Part shown: positions 7,800 through 15,562 of the stretch, in pieces
How positions within the stretch are numbered: position 1 is the first letter of the stretch
How the letters are laid out: every line of letters begins with the position of its first letter
Assembly (NCBI RefSeq): GCF_036416795.1
Contig: NZ_CP143867.1
Span: 6,254,001 to 6,318,000 of the forward strand
DNA: 64,000 nucleotides
Origin: Bacteroides sp. MSB163
Lineage (GTDB): Bacteria; Bacteroidota; Bacteroidia; Bacteroidales; Bacteroidaceae
Reading direction: 5' to 3'
Program-made: the position numbers and the translations under genes
Notes under the pieces: generated by a model
What the model was told of the DNA's origin: nothing
What the model saw: the letters and a program-made list of their open reading frames with translations, nothing else
Database searches by the model: none

Positions 7800-9872
7800 A
7801 TGACATTCAATCAAACAGAAAAGCAGGAAAAAAAGTACTTGCAACGGATCATCGGCATCATTAACGATACGATTCATAACACCGATACATCAGTCAAAGA
7901 ACATGTAGAAACCTTACAGGAATACAAAGATTATATCTGGTCAAACAAAGATATCGATCCACATGAAATCCGATCTATGCGCGAAAGCATCCTCAATCAT
8001 TTCGCACTGGGTGAAAGCGTAATTGACAAACGCAGGCGGTTGGGCAAAATACTGGATATTCCTTATTTCGGACGGATAGACTTCGAGGAAAAGAAAAACG
8101 GCAGTAGCGTTTTACCTATTTATATAGGCATACATACGTTCTATGATTCACAAAGTAAGACAAATCTGATATACGATTGGCGGGCTCCCATTTCCGGTAT
8201 GTTCTACGATTACGAACTGGGGAAAGCGGTTTACACCTCCCCTACCGGTGAAATCAACGGAGATATTTCACTTAAACGCCAATACCGCATCCGTAAAGGA
8301 AAAATGGAATATATGATAGAAAGCTCGCTGACTGTACATGATGAAATACTTCAGAAGGAACTCAGCAGTAATGCCGATGATAAAATGAAGAATATTGTCA
8401 CCACTATCCAGCGGGAACAGAACCGGATCATTCGCAATGAAGAAGCTCACGTGCTCATTATCCAGGGAGTTGCCGGATCGGGCAAGACATCCATTGCCTT
8501 ACACCGCATCGCCTACCTGCTCTATACGTTGAAAGGAAATATTTCCTCAAAAGATATACTTATTATTTCACCCAATAAAGTTTTCGGTGATTATATCTCG
8601 AACGTACTTCCCGAGCTTGGCGAAGAAAGTGTGCCCGAAACCAGTATGGAGCAGATTCTTTCGGGAGTTCTTGAAAACAAATACAAATACCAGAACTTCT
8701 TTGAACAGGTAACGGAATTACTCGAAAAAACGTCCTCGAACTTCATTGAACGAATCAAATACAAATCTTCCTTTGAGTTTATTTCACAGCTCGATAAGTT
8801 TATCCTCTATATGGAAAACAACTACTTCAAAGCTGCAGAAGTAAAACTCACCAGGCACATCACAATTCCCGCCGAATATATTGAAGAGCAATTCAGGCGC
8901 TTCAACCGTTACCCCATGCGCCAGCGTTCTGAAGCTATGACGGATTATATCCTGGAAATGATGAAGGTGCAATACTACTTTACAGTTACCACTTCAGAGA
9001 AAAATCTGTTGAAGAAAGAAATAAAGAAGATGTTTGCAGGTAACAACGATCTTCAGATTTATAAAGAGTTTTTCGTATGGGTAGGTAAACCCGAACTATT
9101 CAAATTACGCAAGAACCGGATGTTGGAATACGCAGACCTGGCACCTTTGGCATACCTGCATCTGGCTTTAGACGGAAATATTACTTCGCCCGGTGTCAAA
9201 CATCTTTTGATAGACGAAATGCAGGATTATTCTCCTATCCAGTACAAAGTAATTCAGAAACTTTACCCCTGCCGGAAGACCATTCTCGGAGATGCATCAC
9301 AATCTGTCAACCCTTACGGTTCGTCAACAGCCGATATGATTCGGAAAGCATTCACTATAGGCGAAATAATGAAACTATGCAAAAGTTACCGCTCTACGTT
9401 TGAAATCACGGATTTCTCGCAAAGGATTCAGACTAATCATGAATTAGAACCTATCATACGTCATGGTGAACCTCCTGCAATCCTACGGTTTGAAGATATA
9501 AAACAGGAAATACTGGGTATTTTCAGTATAATTTCTTCTTTTAAAAAATCCGGTTATACGTCACTCGGGATAGTATGCAAAACCGAAACACAAGCAAGAG
9601 AACTGTCAGAAAGCCTCAGGGTGCATACCGGTGATATCCATTTCCTGTCCAATCAAAGCTCTGCTTTTATGAAAGGGATTATCATTACCTCATCTCACAT
9701 GGCAAAAGGATTGGAGTTTGACGAAGTAATCGTTCCCTATGTCAACGACAAGAATTACAACTCAGCCATTGACAAAAGTATGCTCTATGTAGCTGTAACA
9801 AGGGCTATGCATAGACTAACACTAACCTACAACGGACGACCAAGTGAATTTATTCCTGCCTCCATCAGATAA
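7800..9872 (+). CDS. HelD-like UvrD/Rep superfamily ATPase
   Basis: A superfamily 1 motor most similar in layout to HelD, which removes or recycles RNA polymerase on DNA. An N-terminal coiled-coil-like arm (residues 1-115) precedes the 1A domain. Walker A is GVAGSGKTSIALHR at ~223, motif II LLIDEMQDYSP at ~470, motif III GDASQSVNPYG at ~495, and motif VI YVAVTRAMHRLTL near 663. The 690-aa length fits HelD, not UvrD. An IS3-family element is inserted 50 bp after the stop codon, leaving the gene intact. Confidence 0.85.
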   Translation: MTFNQTEKQEKKYLQRIIGIINDTIHNTDTSVKEHVETLQEYKDYIWSNKDIDPHEIRSMRESILNHFALGESVIDKRRRLGKILDIPYFGRIDFEEKKNGSSVLPIYIGIHTFYDSQSKTNLIYDWRAPISGMFYDYELGKAVYTSPTGEINGDISLKRQYRIRKGKMEYMIESSLTVHDEILQKELSSNADDKMKNIVTTIQREQNRIIRNEEAHVLIIQGVAGSGKTSIALHRIAYLLYTLKGNISSKDILIISPNKVFGDYISNVLPELGEESVPETSMEQILSGVLENKYKYQNFFEQVTELLEKTSSNFIERIKYKSSFEFISQLDKFILYMENNYFKAAEVKLTRHITIPAEYIEEQFRRFNRYPMRQRSEAMTDYILEMMKVQYYFTVTTSEKNLLKKEIKKMFAGNNDLQIYKEFFVWVGKPELFKLRKNRMLEYADLAPLAYLHLALDGNITSPGVKHLLIDEMQDYSPIQYKVIQKLYPCRKTILGDASQSVNPYGSSTADMIRKAFTIGEIMKLCKSYRSTFEITDFSQRIQTNHELEPIIRHGEPPAILRFEDIKQEILGIFSIISSFKKSGYTSLGIVCKTETQARELSESLRVHTGDIHFLSNQSSAFMKGIIITSSHMAKGLEFDEVIVPYVNDKNYNSAIDKSMLYVAVTRAMHRLTLTYNGRPSEFIPASIR

Positions 9873-9963
9873 AATACCATTCTCCCTCATCTGCCGAACT
9901 ACCGGTCTGTTCTGCTTCTGTAGTGTACTGAATAAGTTGACACTTCAAAAATCGAAAATAAAG

Positions 9964-10347
9964 ATGAAATATTCGAAAAAGAAGTACAACTATTACAGTG
10001 ATGATGAACGAATGTCTTATATTCGTGAGTATTTATCAAGTCCCGAGAGCAAATCTCAGTTTTGTAAGCGTAACGGCTTTTGTGCCAAGCTTCTTACTTA
10101 TTGGCTTAACAAGTATCAAATGGAAGACAAAGCTATGGGTATATCACCTAAACCGGTAAATAGCGATGCTATTAATTCTAGTATTTCTGAGCTCCAGAAA
10201 GAACTATCGCTATTGCGTGCTGAGAACCGTAAACTTCATCGGGCTCTTGCTGATGAGAGTTTACGTCATGAGGCGTGCGAAGAACTCATCAATCTTGCTG
10301 AATCCACGTATCATATCAAGGTACGAAAAAACTCCGATGCCAAGTAA
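9964..10347 (+). CDS. IS3-family transposase OrfA
   Basis: A DNA-binding subunit of 128 aa. Residues ~1-55 form the helix-turn-helix (SQFCKRNGFCAKLLTYWLNKY), followed by a leucine-zipper-like coiled coil (ISELQKELSLLRAENRKLHRAL). An upstream in-frame start lies inside the helicase gene, outside the element, so I use the ATG at 9964. Near the end, A AAA AAC at 10326-10332 is in the correct phase for -1 ribosomal slippage into orfB. Confidence 0.8.
   Translation: MKYSKKKYNYYSDDERMSYIREYLSSPESKSQFCKRNGFCAKLLTYWLNKYQMEDKAMGISPKPVNSDAINSSISELQKELSLLRAENRKLHRALADESLRHEACEELINLAESTYHIKVRKNSDAK
10326..10332 (+). promoter_or_regulatory. A AAA AAC slippery heptamer for -1 frameshifting
   Basis: The heptamer is in the X XXY YYZ phase of orfA. 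A one-base backward slip opens the orfB frame, which has no stop from here through 11240, giving an OrfAB fusion transposase. Confidence 0.75.
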
Positions 10348-10355
10348 TCGACACC

Positions 10356-11240
10356 TTGTCACAGAGGCACTCAACCCGACGCAAACATGGTTGTATAAAG
10401 TTCCTCTGTGATTACTTCGGCATAACCCGACAAGGTTATTACAAGCATGTGAACCGGCATTTGGAGGTTGATATCCTTACCACAAGCATCGTGTTGTACT
10501 GCAAGGAACTGTTGGAACTCATGCCCAAAGCTGGTATGCGCGAGTTATACGCCTGCTGCGTGAGTAAGTTTGGACCAAAGATGGTTATCGGTCGTGATCG
10601 TTGTTATGACATTTTTCGCTCCAATGGTTTGTGTCAACGTACAAGTCGCAAGCGTCCTAAAACAACGAATTCGAACCATAATTACTATATCTACCCCGAT
10701 CTGTTGAATGTTGCGCCCAAATTTGTCGCTACGCGATTGGGCGCTATGGTAGTGGCGGATATAACCTACGTAAACACCGGTCAGGGCTGGGCTTACCTCT
10801 CGTTGCTTACCGATGCGGCAAGTCGTGCCATCGTTGGATATGCGCTTTACAAAACTCTTGAGACGGAGGGGCCCTTGAAAGCTTTGGAGATGGCAATATC
10901 ATTCTATGAGAAGTATCACATAGACATGAGCACTCTTATTCATCATTCTGACCGGGGTGTCCAATATTGCTCAAATAAATATGTAGAGAGGCTTAAAGAG
11001 CATCAAATCAACATCAGTATGACGCAGTGTGGTGATCCTTTGCATAATGCATTGGCTGAAAGAATGAACAACACCATTAAAAACGGTTGGCTATTCGACT
11101 GTGATGATGAGAGCTTCGAGCAAGTAAGCAAGCGCATTGAAGATGCTGTATATGTATATAATCATGTGCGGCCTCATCAAGGGATAAACATGAGGACACC
11201 TATGGAAGTGCTCAGAGAAACGGTAGGATTTACAGCATAA
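10356..11240 (+). CDS. IS3-family transposase OrfB (DDE integrase core)
   Basis: The catalytic subunit of the transposase. An N-terminal HTH_21-like region (GMRELYACCVSKFG) precedes an rve integrase core with the DDE residues in VVADITYV, IHHSDRGVQY and the LAERMNNTIK region; HVRPHQGINMRTPMEVL is the family C-terminus. A TTG at 10356 is the only nearby start, so the protein is more likely made as an OrfAB fusion through the slippery site at 10326. It looks intact. Confidence 0.88.
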   Translation: MSQRHSTRRKHGCIKFLCDYFGITRQGYYKHVNRHLEVDILTTSIVLYCKELLELMPKAGMRELYACCVSKFGPKMVIGRDRCYDIFRSNGLCQRTSRKRPKTTNSNHNYYIYPDLLNVAPKFVATRLGAMVVADITYVNTGQGWAYLSLLTDAASRAIVGYALYKTLETEGPLKALEMAISFYEKYHIDMSTLIHHSDRGVQYCSNKYVERLKEHQINISMTQCGDPLHNALAERMNNTIKNGWLFDCDDESFEQVSKRIEDAVYVYNHVRPHQGINMRTPMEVLRETVGFTA

Positions 11241-11516
11241 TACCCGCTCGTCGGGACGGGGGGGCCCGCCCCTTGCCGCTAGGGCGATCCCCGACCGAAG
11301 AGTTCTTGTTTGTTGGCAACATTACATTTTCCTGAAGAAGGCTTGCGTAAATAAAGGAAGATGCATAAATTTGCAAGCACCAACAAAAGACAACTAAAAT
11401 AGGAATAAGAAAAACAAAAGTAAACCTCTTTAGATATTAAAGTATATTGAGTAAACTAATCCAGTTATAACAAACGAAGTTGTCAACTAAAACCAGTACA
11501 CATCATTCTGTGCACG

Positions 11517-11582
11517 GAAACGGTCATTCCCACGAAGAGAAACGAGCGTTCCCATTAGAGGAAACTGTCGTTCCCAAGTGCA
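11517..11582 (+). repeat. Three 22-bp tandem repeats
   Basis: Three consecutive 22-bp units start at 11517, 11539 and 11561, each of the form GAAAC-N5-TTCCC-N7. A partial inverted copy (GGGAAC) follows directly. The array is upstream of the promoter of the PepSY-like gene and just outside the IS right end. Confidence 0.75.
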
Positions 11583-11645
11583 GGGAACTTCATTGCCGGA
11601 AATCGTTTCAATAAAGAATTCCAGTTTCTTTCCAGAATCGCCCTT

Positions 11646-11653
11646 TACCTTTG
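11646..11653 (+). promoter_or_regulatory. Promoter -7 element for the PepSY-like gene
   Basis: TACCTTTG, 47 nt before the ATG at 11700, matches TAnnTTTG. Confidence 0.6.
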
Positions 11654-11699
11654 CAATATCAGAATAAACCAAAGTATTAATTTTTAAAAACAGAAGAAT

Positions 11700-12137
11700 A
11701 TGAAAAAGTTAGTTTTATTATTAGTATGTATGTTCACGATGCACACAATGGTAATGGCGGATAATGACAAACCGATCCAGGTAAATCAACTCCCTGCAAA
11801 GGCTCAAACTTTCCTCAATACCTACTTTAAAGATCATAAAGTGGCATTGGCAAAAGAGGAAAGTGGAGTATTCTATAAAAGCTACGATGTAGTCTTTACC
11901 AATGGCGAAGAAGTAGAGTTTGATAAAACAGGAGAATGGAAAGAAGTGAAATGCCGTCAGAGTGAAGTTCCTGCCCAGATTATCCCGGAAGCCATCCGTA
12001 ATTATGTAAAGGAAAACTATCCGGATACAAGAATCCTGCAGATTGAGCTTGACAAGAAAGAGTATGAAATCAGACTATCCAACCGTTTGGAAATCACGTT
12101 CGATTCAAAGATGAGGGTGATTGATATTGATGACTAA
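11700..12137 (+). CDS. Exported PepSY-like (DUF2874-type) protein
   Basis: A signal peptide ends near residue 20 (TMVMA-DN). The mature part has two tandem halves of the short alpha/beta PepSY-like fold seen in small periplasmic Bacteroides proteins: LPAKAQTFLNTYFKDH...VFTNGEEVEFDKTGEWKEV and then IPEAIRNYVKENYPD...EIRLSNRLEITFDS. The molecular function of this family is not established; a role in inhibiting or folding an exported enzyme is only a guess. It is monocistronic, facing a convergent GNAT gene across a 37-bp palindrome. Confidence 0.75.
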   Translation: MKKLVLLLVCMFTMHTMVMADNDKPIQVNQLPAKAQTFLNTYFKDHKVALAKEESGVFYKSYDVVFTNGEEVEFDKTGEWKEVKCRQSEVPAQIIPEAIRNYVKENYPDTRILQIELDKKEYEIRLSNRLEITFDSKMRVIDIDD

Positions 12138-12155
12138 ATCAAAGATATACTTCCA

Positions 12156-12192
12156 TTTCGTTACTGCTGTAACAGTTACAGCGGTAACGAAA
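12156..12192. terminator. 37-bp palindrome between convergent genes
   Basis: TTTCGTTACTGCTGTAAC at 12156-12173 and its complement at 12175-12192 pair over 18 bp with one G-T mismatch and a one-base centre. It probably ends both the PepSY-like and the GNAT transcripts, though U-tracts are weak. The 13-mer TTACAGCGGTAAC inside it recurs at 30639-30651. Confidence 0.5.
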
Positions 12193-12230
12193 CAAAATAA
12201 CAACTGTTTGTATCAAGTGTCAAAGCTGTT

Positions 12231-13007
12231 TCAAAACTCAAATACAACAGCACAATGTTTCGTCATAAACCCGCACCGTTCTAACGTCCTGCGTGAAGCC
12301 ACATTATCGGCAGCACAACCGGCAACAGGCACATATCCAGCCTTCAAGCACGTCTTTTTCAGATGAGAAATAATCATCACGGCATATCCTTGCCTGCGAA
12401 ATGCTGGATTCACCCACATACCTACATCAAAAATGTCCTTATCAGGAAGTATTCGGATAAGATAACCACAGCCAACGAGTGCTCCATCCTTCTCATACAT
12501 CAGTATCATACGGTTTGAAACGGTATAATTCAACTCTTCGGGAGATTCGTACAAATCACTGTCATGAGTCAGCAGCAACGGAACATCAATTTCTTTTGCT
12601 TTACGAACGGTTACGCCAGCCGGCAAAGGCATCACAATTTCGTCAGTGAAGAAGCGGAACAAAATACCGCCTATTTTATAGAACCGGCAGAATGTATGGC
12701 AACAAGTCATAAACAAATCATCGAAGGACTTACAGAAAGCATTTTTAATCTGAAACTCTCCCAACATTCGTCCGAAGATTTCTTCTTTTCGGGCAAACAT
12801 CTTGTCGAGTAGATAGAATTCAACCAATTGTCCTTCTTCCGAACAGACAAAATATCCCACCCTTTCTACATCCGTTTCAATACTGACACAAGTCCCTTTC
12901 GCAACAAGCCACTCGCAATGTAACTCTTGCGGATAACGCAAAGAAGCTAAATATTGCTCCCGCAAATCACGGAGTGATGCCAACGGTACATTTTTAAATT
13001 CAATCAT
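12231..13007 (-). CDS. GNAT-family N-acetyltransferase
   Basis: An acyltransferase using acetyl-CoA. The C-terminal half carries the GNAT core: a beta4 strand (DVGMWVNPAFRRQGYAVMII, with R-x-x-G-Y in the pyrophosphate-binding loop) and the DNVASRRTLERCGF end. The N-terminal ~120 residues are family-specific. The ATG at 13007 is preferred over one at 13058, because TATCTTTA at 13022-13029 looks like the promoter and because the longer form would overlap the MsrAB stop. The substrate is unknown. Confidence 0.8.
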   Translation of the reverse strand: MIEFKNVPLASLRDLREQYLASLRYPQELHCEWLVAKGTCVSIETDVERVGYFVCSEEGQLVEFYLLDKMFARKEEIFGRMLGEFQIKNAFCKSFDDLFMTCCHTFCRFYKIGGILFRFFTDEIVMPLPAGVTVRKAKEIDVPLLLTHDSDLYESPEELNYTVSNRMILMYEKDGALVGCGYLIRILPDKDIFDVGMWVNPAFRRQGYAVMIISHLKKTCLKAGYVPVAGCAADNVASRRTLERCGFMTKHCAVVFEF

Positions 13008-13054
13008 AGATCCATTTTTGCTAAAGATACGAAAGTTTTCCTGATACAGAAAAA

Positions 13055-14113
13055 TCACTTCACTAAATCAATGTAATCTCCGTATCCTTCCGCCTGCATC
13101 TTGTCTTTGGGAATGAACCGCAGGGAAGCACTGTTTATGCAATAGCGCAAACCGCCTTTATCTGCCGGACCGTCTGTAAAAACATGACCTAAATGAGCAT
13201 CACCCGTAGAACTGCGAACTTCCGTGCGCACCATACCGTGAGAGGTATCCACTTTCTCCTGAATGAGTTTACGGTCGATAGGCTTTGAAAAGCTGGGCCA
13301 GCCACAACCAGAATCGAACTTATCGGTAGAGACAAACAAAGGCTCGCCTGTAGTCACATCTACATAAATGCCAGGGCGATGTTCATTCCAATAAGAATTA
13401 TGAAAAGCCGGTTCGGTTGCATTCTTTTGAGTCACGGCATATTGTTCTGCTGTGAGCTGCGAACGCAAAACGGCATCATCCGGTTTGCGATAAACAGTTG
13501 CAGGCTTCTTCGGCATTTTTGCTTTACGCGCCAGTTCGAATAATTCCGGATGGATATGGCAATAACCTCCAGGATTCTTGTCTAGATAATCCTGATGATA
13601 GTCTTCTGCCGGATAGAAGTTTTCCAAAGGCTTAATTTCCACTGCCAACGGACGGGTATAAGCCGCAGCCAGACGGTTGACAGTTTCCCGAATGAGCGGT
13701 AAATCTGCCGAATCGGTGTAATAGATGCCTGTACGATACTGGGTGCCACGATCATTTCCCTGACGGTTCACACTGGTAGGATCTATCGTTTTGAAATAGA
13801 GGTCTATAAGGAAAGGCAGATCCACCTTTACCGGATCGTACTGCACCTTTACGGTTTCCGCAAAATCCGTGGTGCCGGTACACACCTGTTTATAGGTTGG
13901 ATTGGCAATATTTCCGTTGGCATAGCCCACTTGCGTAGCTTCCACACCTTCAATCAGTTTCAGGAAATGTTCGGTTCCCCAAAAGCATCCTCCTGCCAGA
14001 TAAATTTCTTTGGTTGACTTCATATCTTTTTTCCTTTCTGCCTGCCCGGTCCGGTTATTGGCACAAGCAAGACAACTTATTAACAATACAAAAGCGAATA
14101 TCAGTTGTTTCAT
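13055..14113 (-). CDS. msrAB: Exported MsrA-MsrB fusion methionine sulfoxide reductase
   Basis: Repairs both stereoisomers of methionine sulfoxide. The signal sequence ends with a lipobox-like LISC or LAC, so the protein acts outside the cytoplasm. MsrA (residues ~35-195) has the catalytic GGCFWGTEH with Cys43; MsrB (residues ~212-345) has GCGWPSF and the catalytic Cys in RYCINSASL. Its extracytoplasmic location implies a thioredoxin-like electron donor in the periplasm, but none is in this window. It runs in the same direction as the GNAT gene with a 47-nt gap. Confidence 0.93.
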   Translation of the reverse strand: MKQLIFAFVLLISCLACANNRTGQAERKKDMKSTKEIYLAGGCFWGTEHFLKLIEGVEATQVGYANGNIANPTYKQVCTGTTDFAETVKVQYDPVKVDLPFLIDLYFKTIDPTSVNRQGNDRGTQYRTGIYYTDSADLPLIRETVNRLAAAYTRPLAVEIKPLENFYPAEDYHQDYLDKNPGGYCHIHPELFELARKAKMPKKPATVYRKPDDAVLRSQLTAEQYAVTQKNATEPAFHNSYWNEHRPGIYVDVTTGEPLFVSTDKFDSGCGWPSFSKPIDRKLIQEKVDTSHGMVRTEVRSSTGDAHLGHVFTDGPADKGGLRYCINSASLRFIPKDKMQAEGYGDYIDLVK

Positions 14114-14193
14114 ATCCTCCCCCTCTCCTGACGGTTCTTATGTTTCCGTTATATAATAACAATACAACGGGCAGTATAGTTGAAAGCAGTAAG

Positions 14194-14931
14194 TCAAGGA
14201 GCATAATTTATTTCCGCCTTTCGTGCCTGTGAGTGCTGGAACTGACGGGCTATTTTGAACTCCTTGCCTTCTTTCAGCAGATAAGATCCTGTCTGCTTGA
14301 ACCAGAAACCGACATGGGCGTCAATGCATTGCCGGCGGATATCCAGCACCCAGTCGTAATCGCATACACGGACTTCCCTGCCGGATTCTCCCCCGGCTAC
14401 AACCTGTTCCACCCATGTGCCCAGTTCTCCACGGAAGTCTATCTGGCTGAGAAGAGGCTCGCAGATGATAATCTTATGTTTTATGGGAGCAGCCTTATAG
14501 ATAGGCAGGCGGTAGTCAACCCGATCCTGGTTCTCCATGGTGCAGCAAATGGTGACATTATCATACCCCTCACCCCAGTCAGCGGGCAGGCAGGCACTCA
14601 GTCTGTCGATGCGTTTTGTGATAAAAAGGAAATGAAGGTCCTGACGTATCCGCATCATCTCCCACGCTTCGGGACGCCACTCGTCGGCATCCTCCACCAG
14701 AAAATCGGAAGTGAAACAAGTATAAACCATATTACCCGAAGGTATCTTATAAGTCTTGTTCTTTTTCTGCTGCAAAGGCAGGTCAAACTTCTCCGTTTTT
14801 GTCACAACGGAACTATCCTTGCCATATTTACCATCCGTGCGGTAGACATAGCAGTGCTGGCAACCTGTGCTGAACTTATGACAACCATGCCAGGGATTCC
14901 ACATGGATGATTTTTTAGCTATTTGTAGCAT
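14194..14931 (-). CDS. DUF5131 (phage Gp37/Gp68-like) radical-SAM-like protein
   Basis: Begins MLQIAKKSSMWNPWHGC. The N-terminal WNPWHGCHKFSTGCQHCY, with Cys17, Cys24 and Cys27, resembles an iron-sulfur cluster site and is the mark of this family. Later blocks (FDLPLQQKK, TKRIDRL, VAGGESG) are also conserved. The activity is unknown. I use the ATG at 14931 because the upstream start would overlap the cupin gene by 68 nt; with this choice it starts 7 nt after the cupin stop, making an operon. Confidence 0.75.
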   Translation of the reverse strand: MLQIAKKSSMWNPWHGCHKFSTGCQHCYVYRTDGKYGKDSSVVTKTEKFDLPLQQKKNKTYKIPSGNMVYTCFTSDFLVEDADEWRPEAWEMMRIRQDLHFLFITKRIDRLSACLPADWGEGYDNVTICCTMENQDRVDYRLPIYKAAPIKHKIIICEPLLSQIDFRGELGTWVEQVVAGGESGREVRVCDYDWVLDIRRQCIDAHVGFWFKQTGSYLLKEGKEFKIARQFQHSQARKAEINYAP

Positions 14932-14938
14932 CTGCCGG

Positions 14939-15391
14939 TCACCATTTCTTTTCGCATTCCACCCGCGTTCCGTCAGCCGTAGAGTACTGCTGCAAAGAGT
15001 TTTCACGCGACTGGATTACAATATATATCATCGCCTCATCTGAAGAGTTAGCCATTCCTCTGATGCCTTTAGGCGCCACACGGATAACGCTTCCCTCGGA
15101 AATGAGGAAACAATCATCATCTACCTGGAAATAACCTGCACCTCTTAATATAATGTATGTTTCCTCGTTCTGCTCATGCACATGAAAATAGGATAAATCA
15201 GTATGCGGCGGAAGGCTGTTGAAAGAAATCTCCGTACCGGTTGCTTTTGTCACTTCTTTCAGAAAAGCTTTGCCTTCTATAATGCGTCCGCTGACAGGAT
15301 GCACCAGAGTATGCTCCATCAGTTCGTCCATACTACCGATATTCACAGCGGTATAATTCTCATTTTCTGATATTACCTTTGTCGTTTCCAT
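14939..15391 (-). CDS. Cupin-domain protein
   Basis: A small beta-barrel of 150 aa with the cupin motif 1-like HTDLSYFHVHEQNEETYIIL, whose His and Glu residues usually bind a metal, and a second block DDCFLISEGSVIRVAPKG. The partner or substrate is unknown. It has its own promoter (TAACTTTG on the minus strand at 15422-15429) and is followed directly by the DUF5131 gene. Confidence 0.8.
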   Translation of the reverse strand: METTKVISENENYTAVNIGSMDELMEHTLVHPVSGRIIEGKAFLKEVTKATGTEISFNSLPPHTDLSYFHVHEQNEETYIILRGAGYFQVDDDCFLISEGSVIRVAPKGIRGMANSSDEAMIYIVIQSRENSLQQYSTADGTRVECEKKW

Positions 15392-15504
15392 AACCGTTTC
15401 TTTTTAAATTAGAATGTATCACAAAGTTATGCATTGCCCTCATTCAAAACAGAAACCGGGTTCTTTTTTATGGAACTTTTACATGCGCTTATGAAAAGAG
15501 AAAG

Positions 15505-15546
15505 AAAAGGGACTCTGCAACATTTATGTCGACAGAGTCCCTTTTT
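15505..15546 (-). terminator. Terminator of the caspase/WD40 operon
   Basis: AAAAGGGACTCTG at 15505-15517 pairs with CAGAGTCCCTTTT at 15533-15545. It lies 17 nt beyond the caspase-like gene's stop codon and would also stop transcription coming the other way. Confidence 0.8.
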
Positions 15547-15562
15547 CTATATTACCAATAAA

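Larger units (their letters stand above)
9923..11501 (+). mobile_element. IS3-family insertion sequence, about 1.58 kb
   Basis: The ends share an imperfect inverted repeat: GTGTACTG and AGTTGACA at 9923-9941, and TGTCAACT and CAGTACAC at 11481-11501. Inside are orfA and orfB in the -1 relationship usual for IS3. No flanking direct repeat is visible. The 240 bp between the end of orfB and the right end is unusually long for this family and begins with a very GC-rich hairpin at 11243-11299, unlike the surrounding DNA. Confidence 0.75.

Noticed and set aside
11487..11672. Small minus-strand gene over the 22-bp repeats
   Set aside because: The open frame results from the repeat composition, has no ribosome-binding site or promoter and overlaps the IS end.
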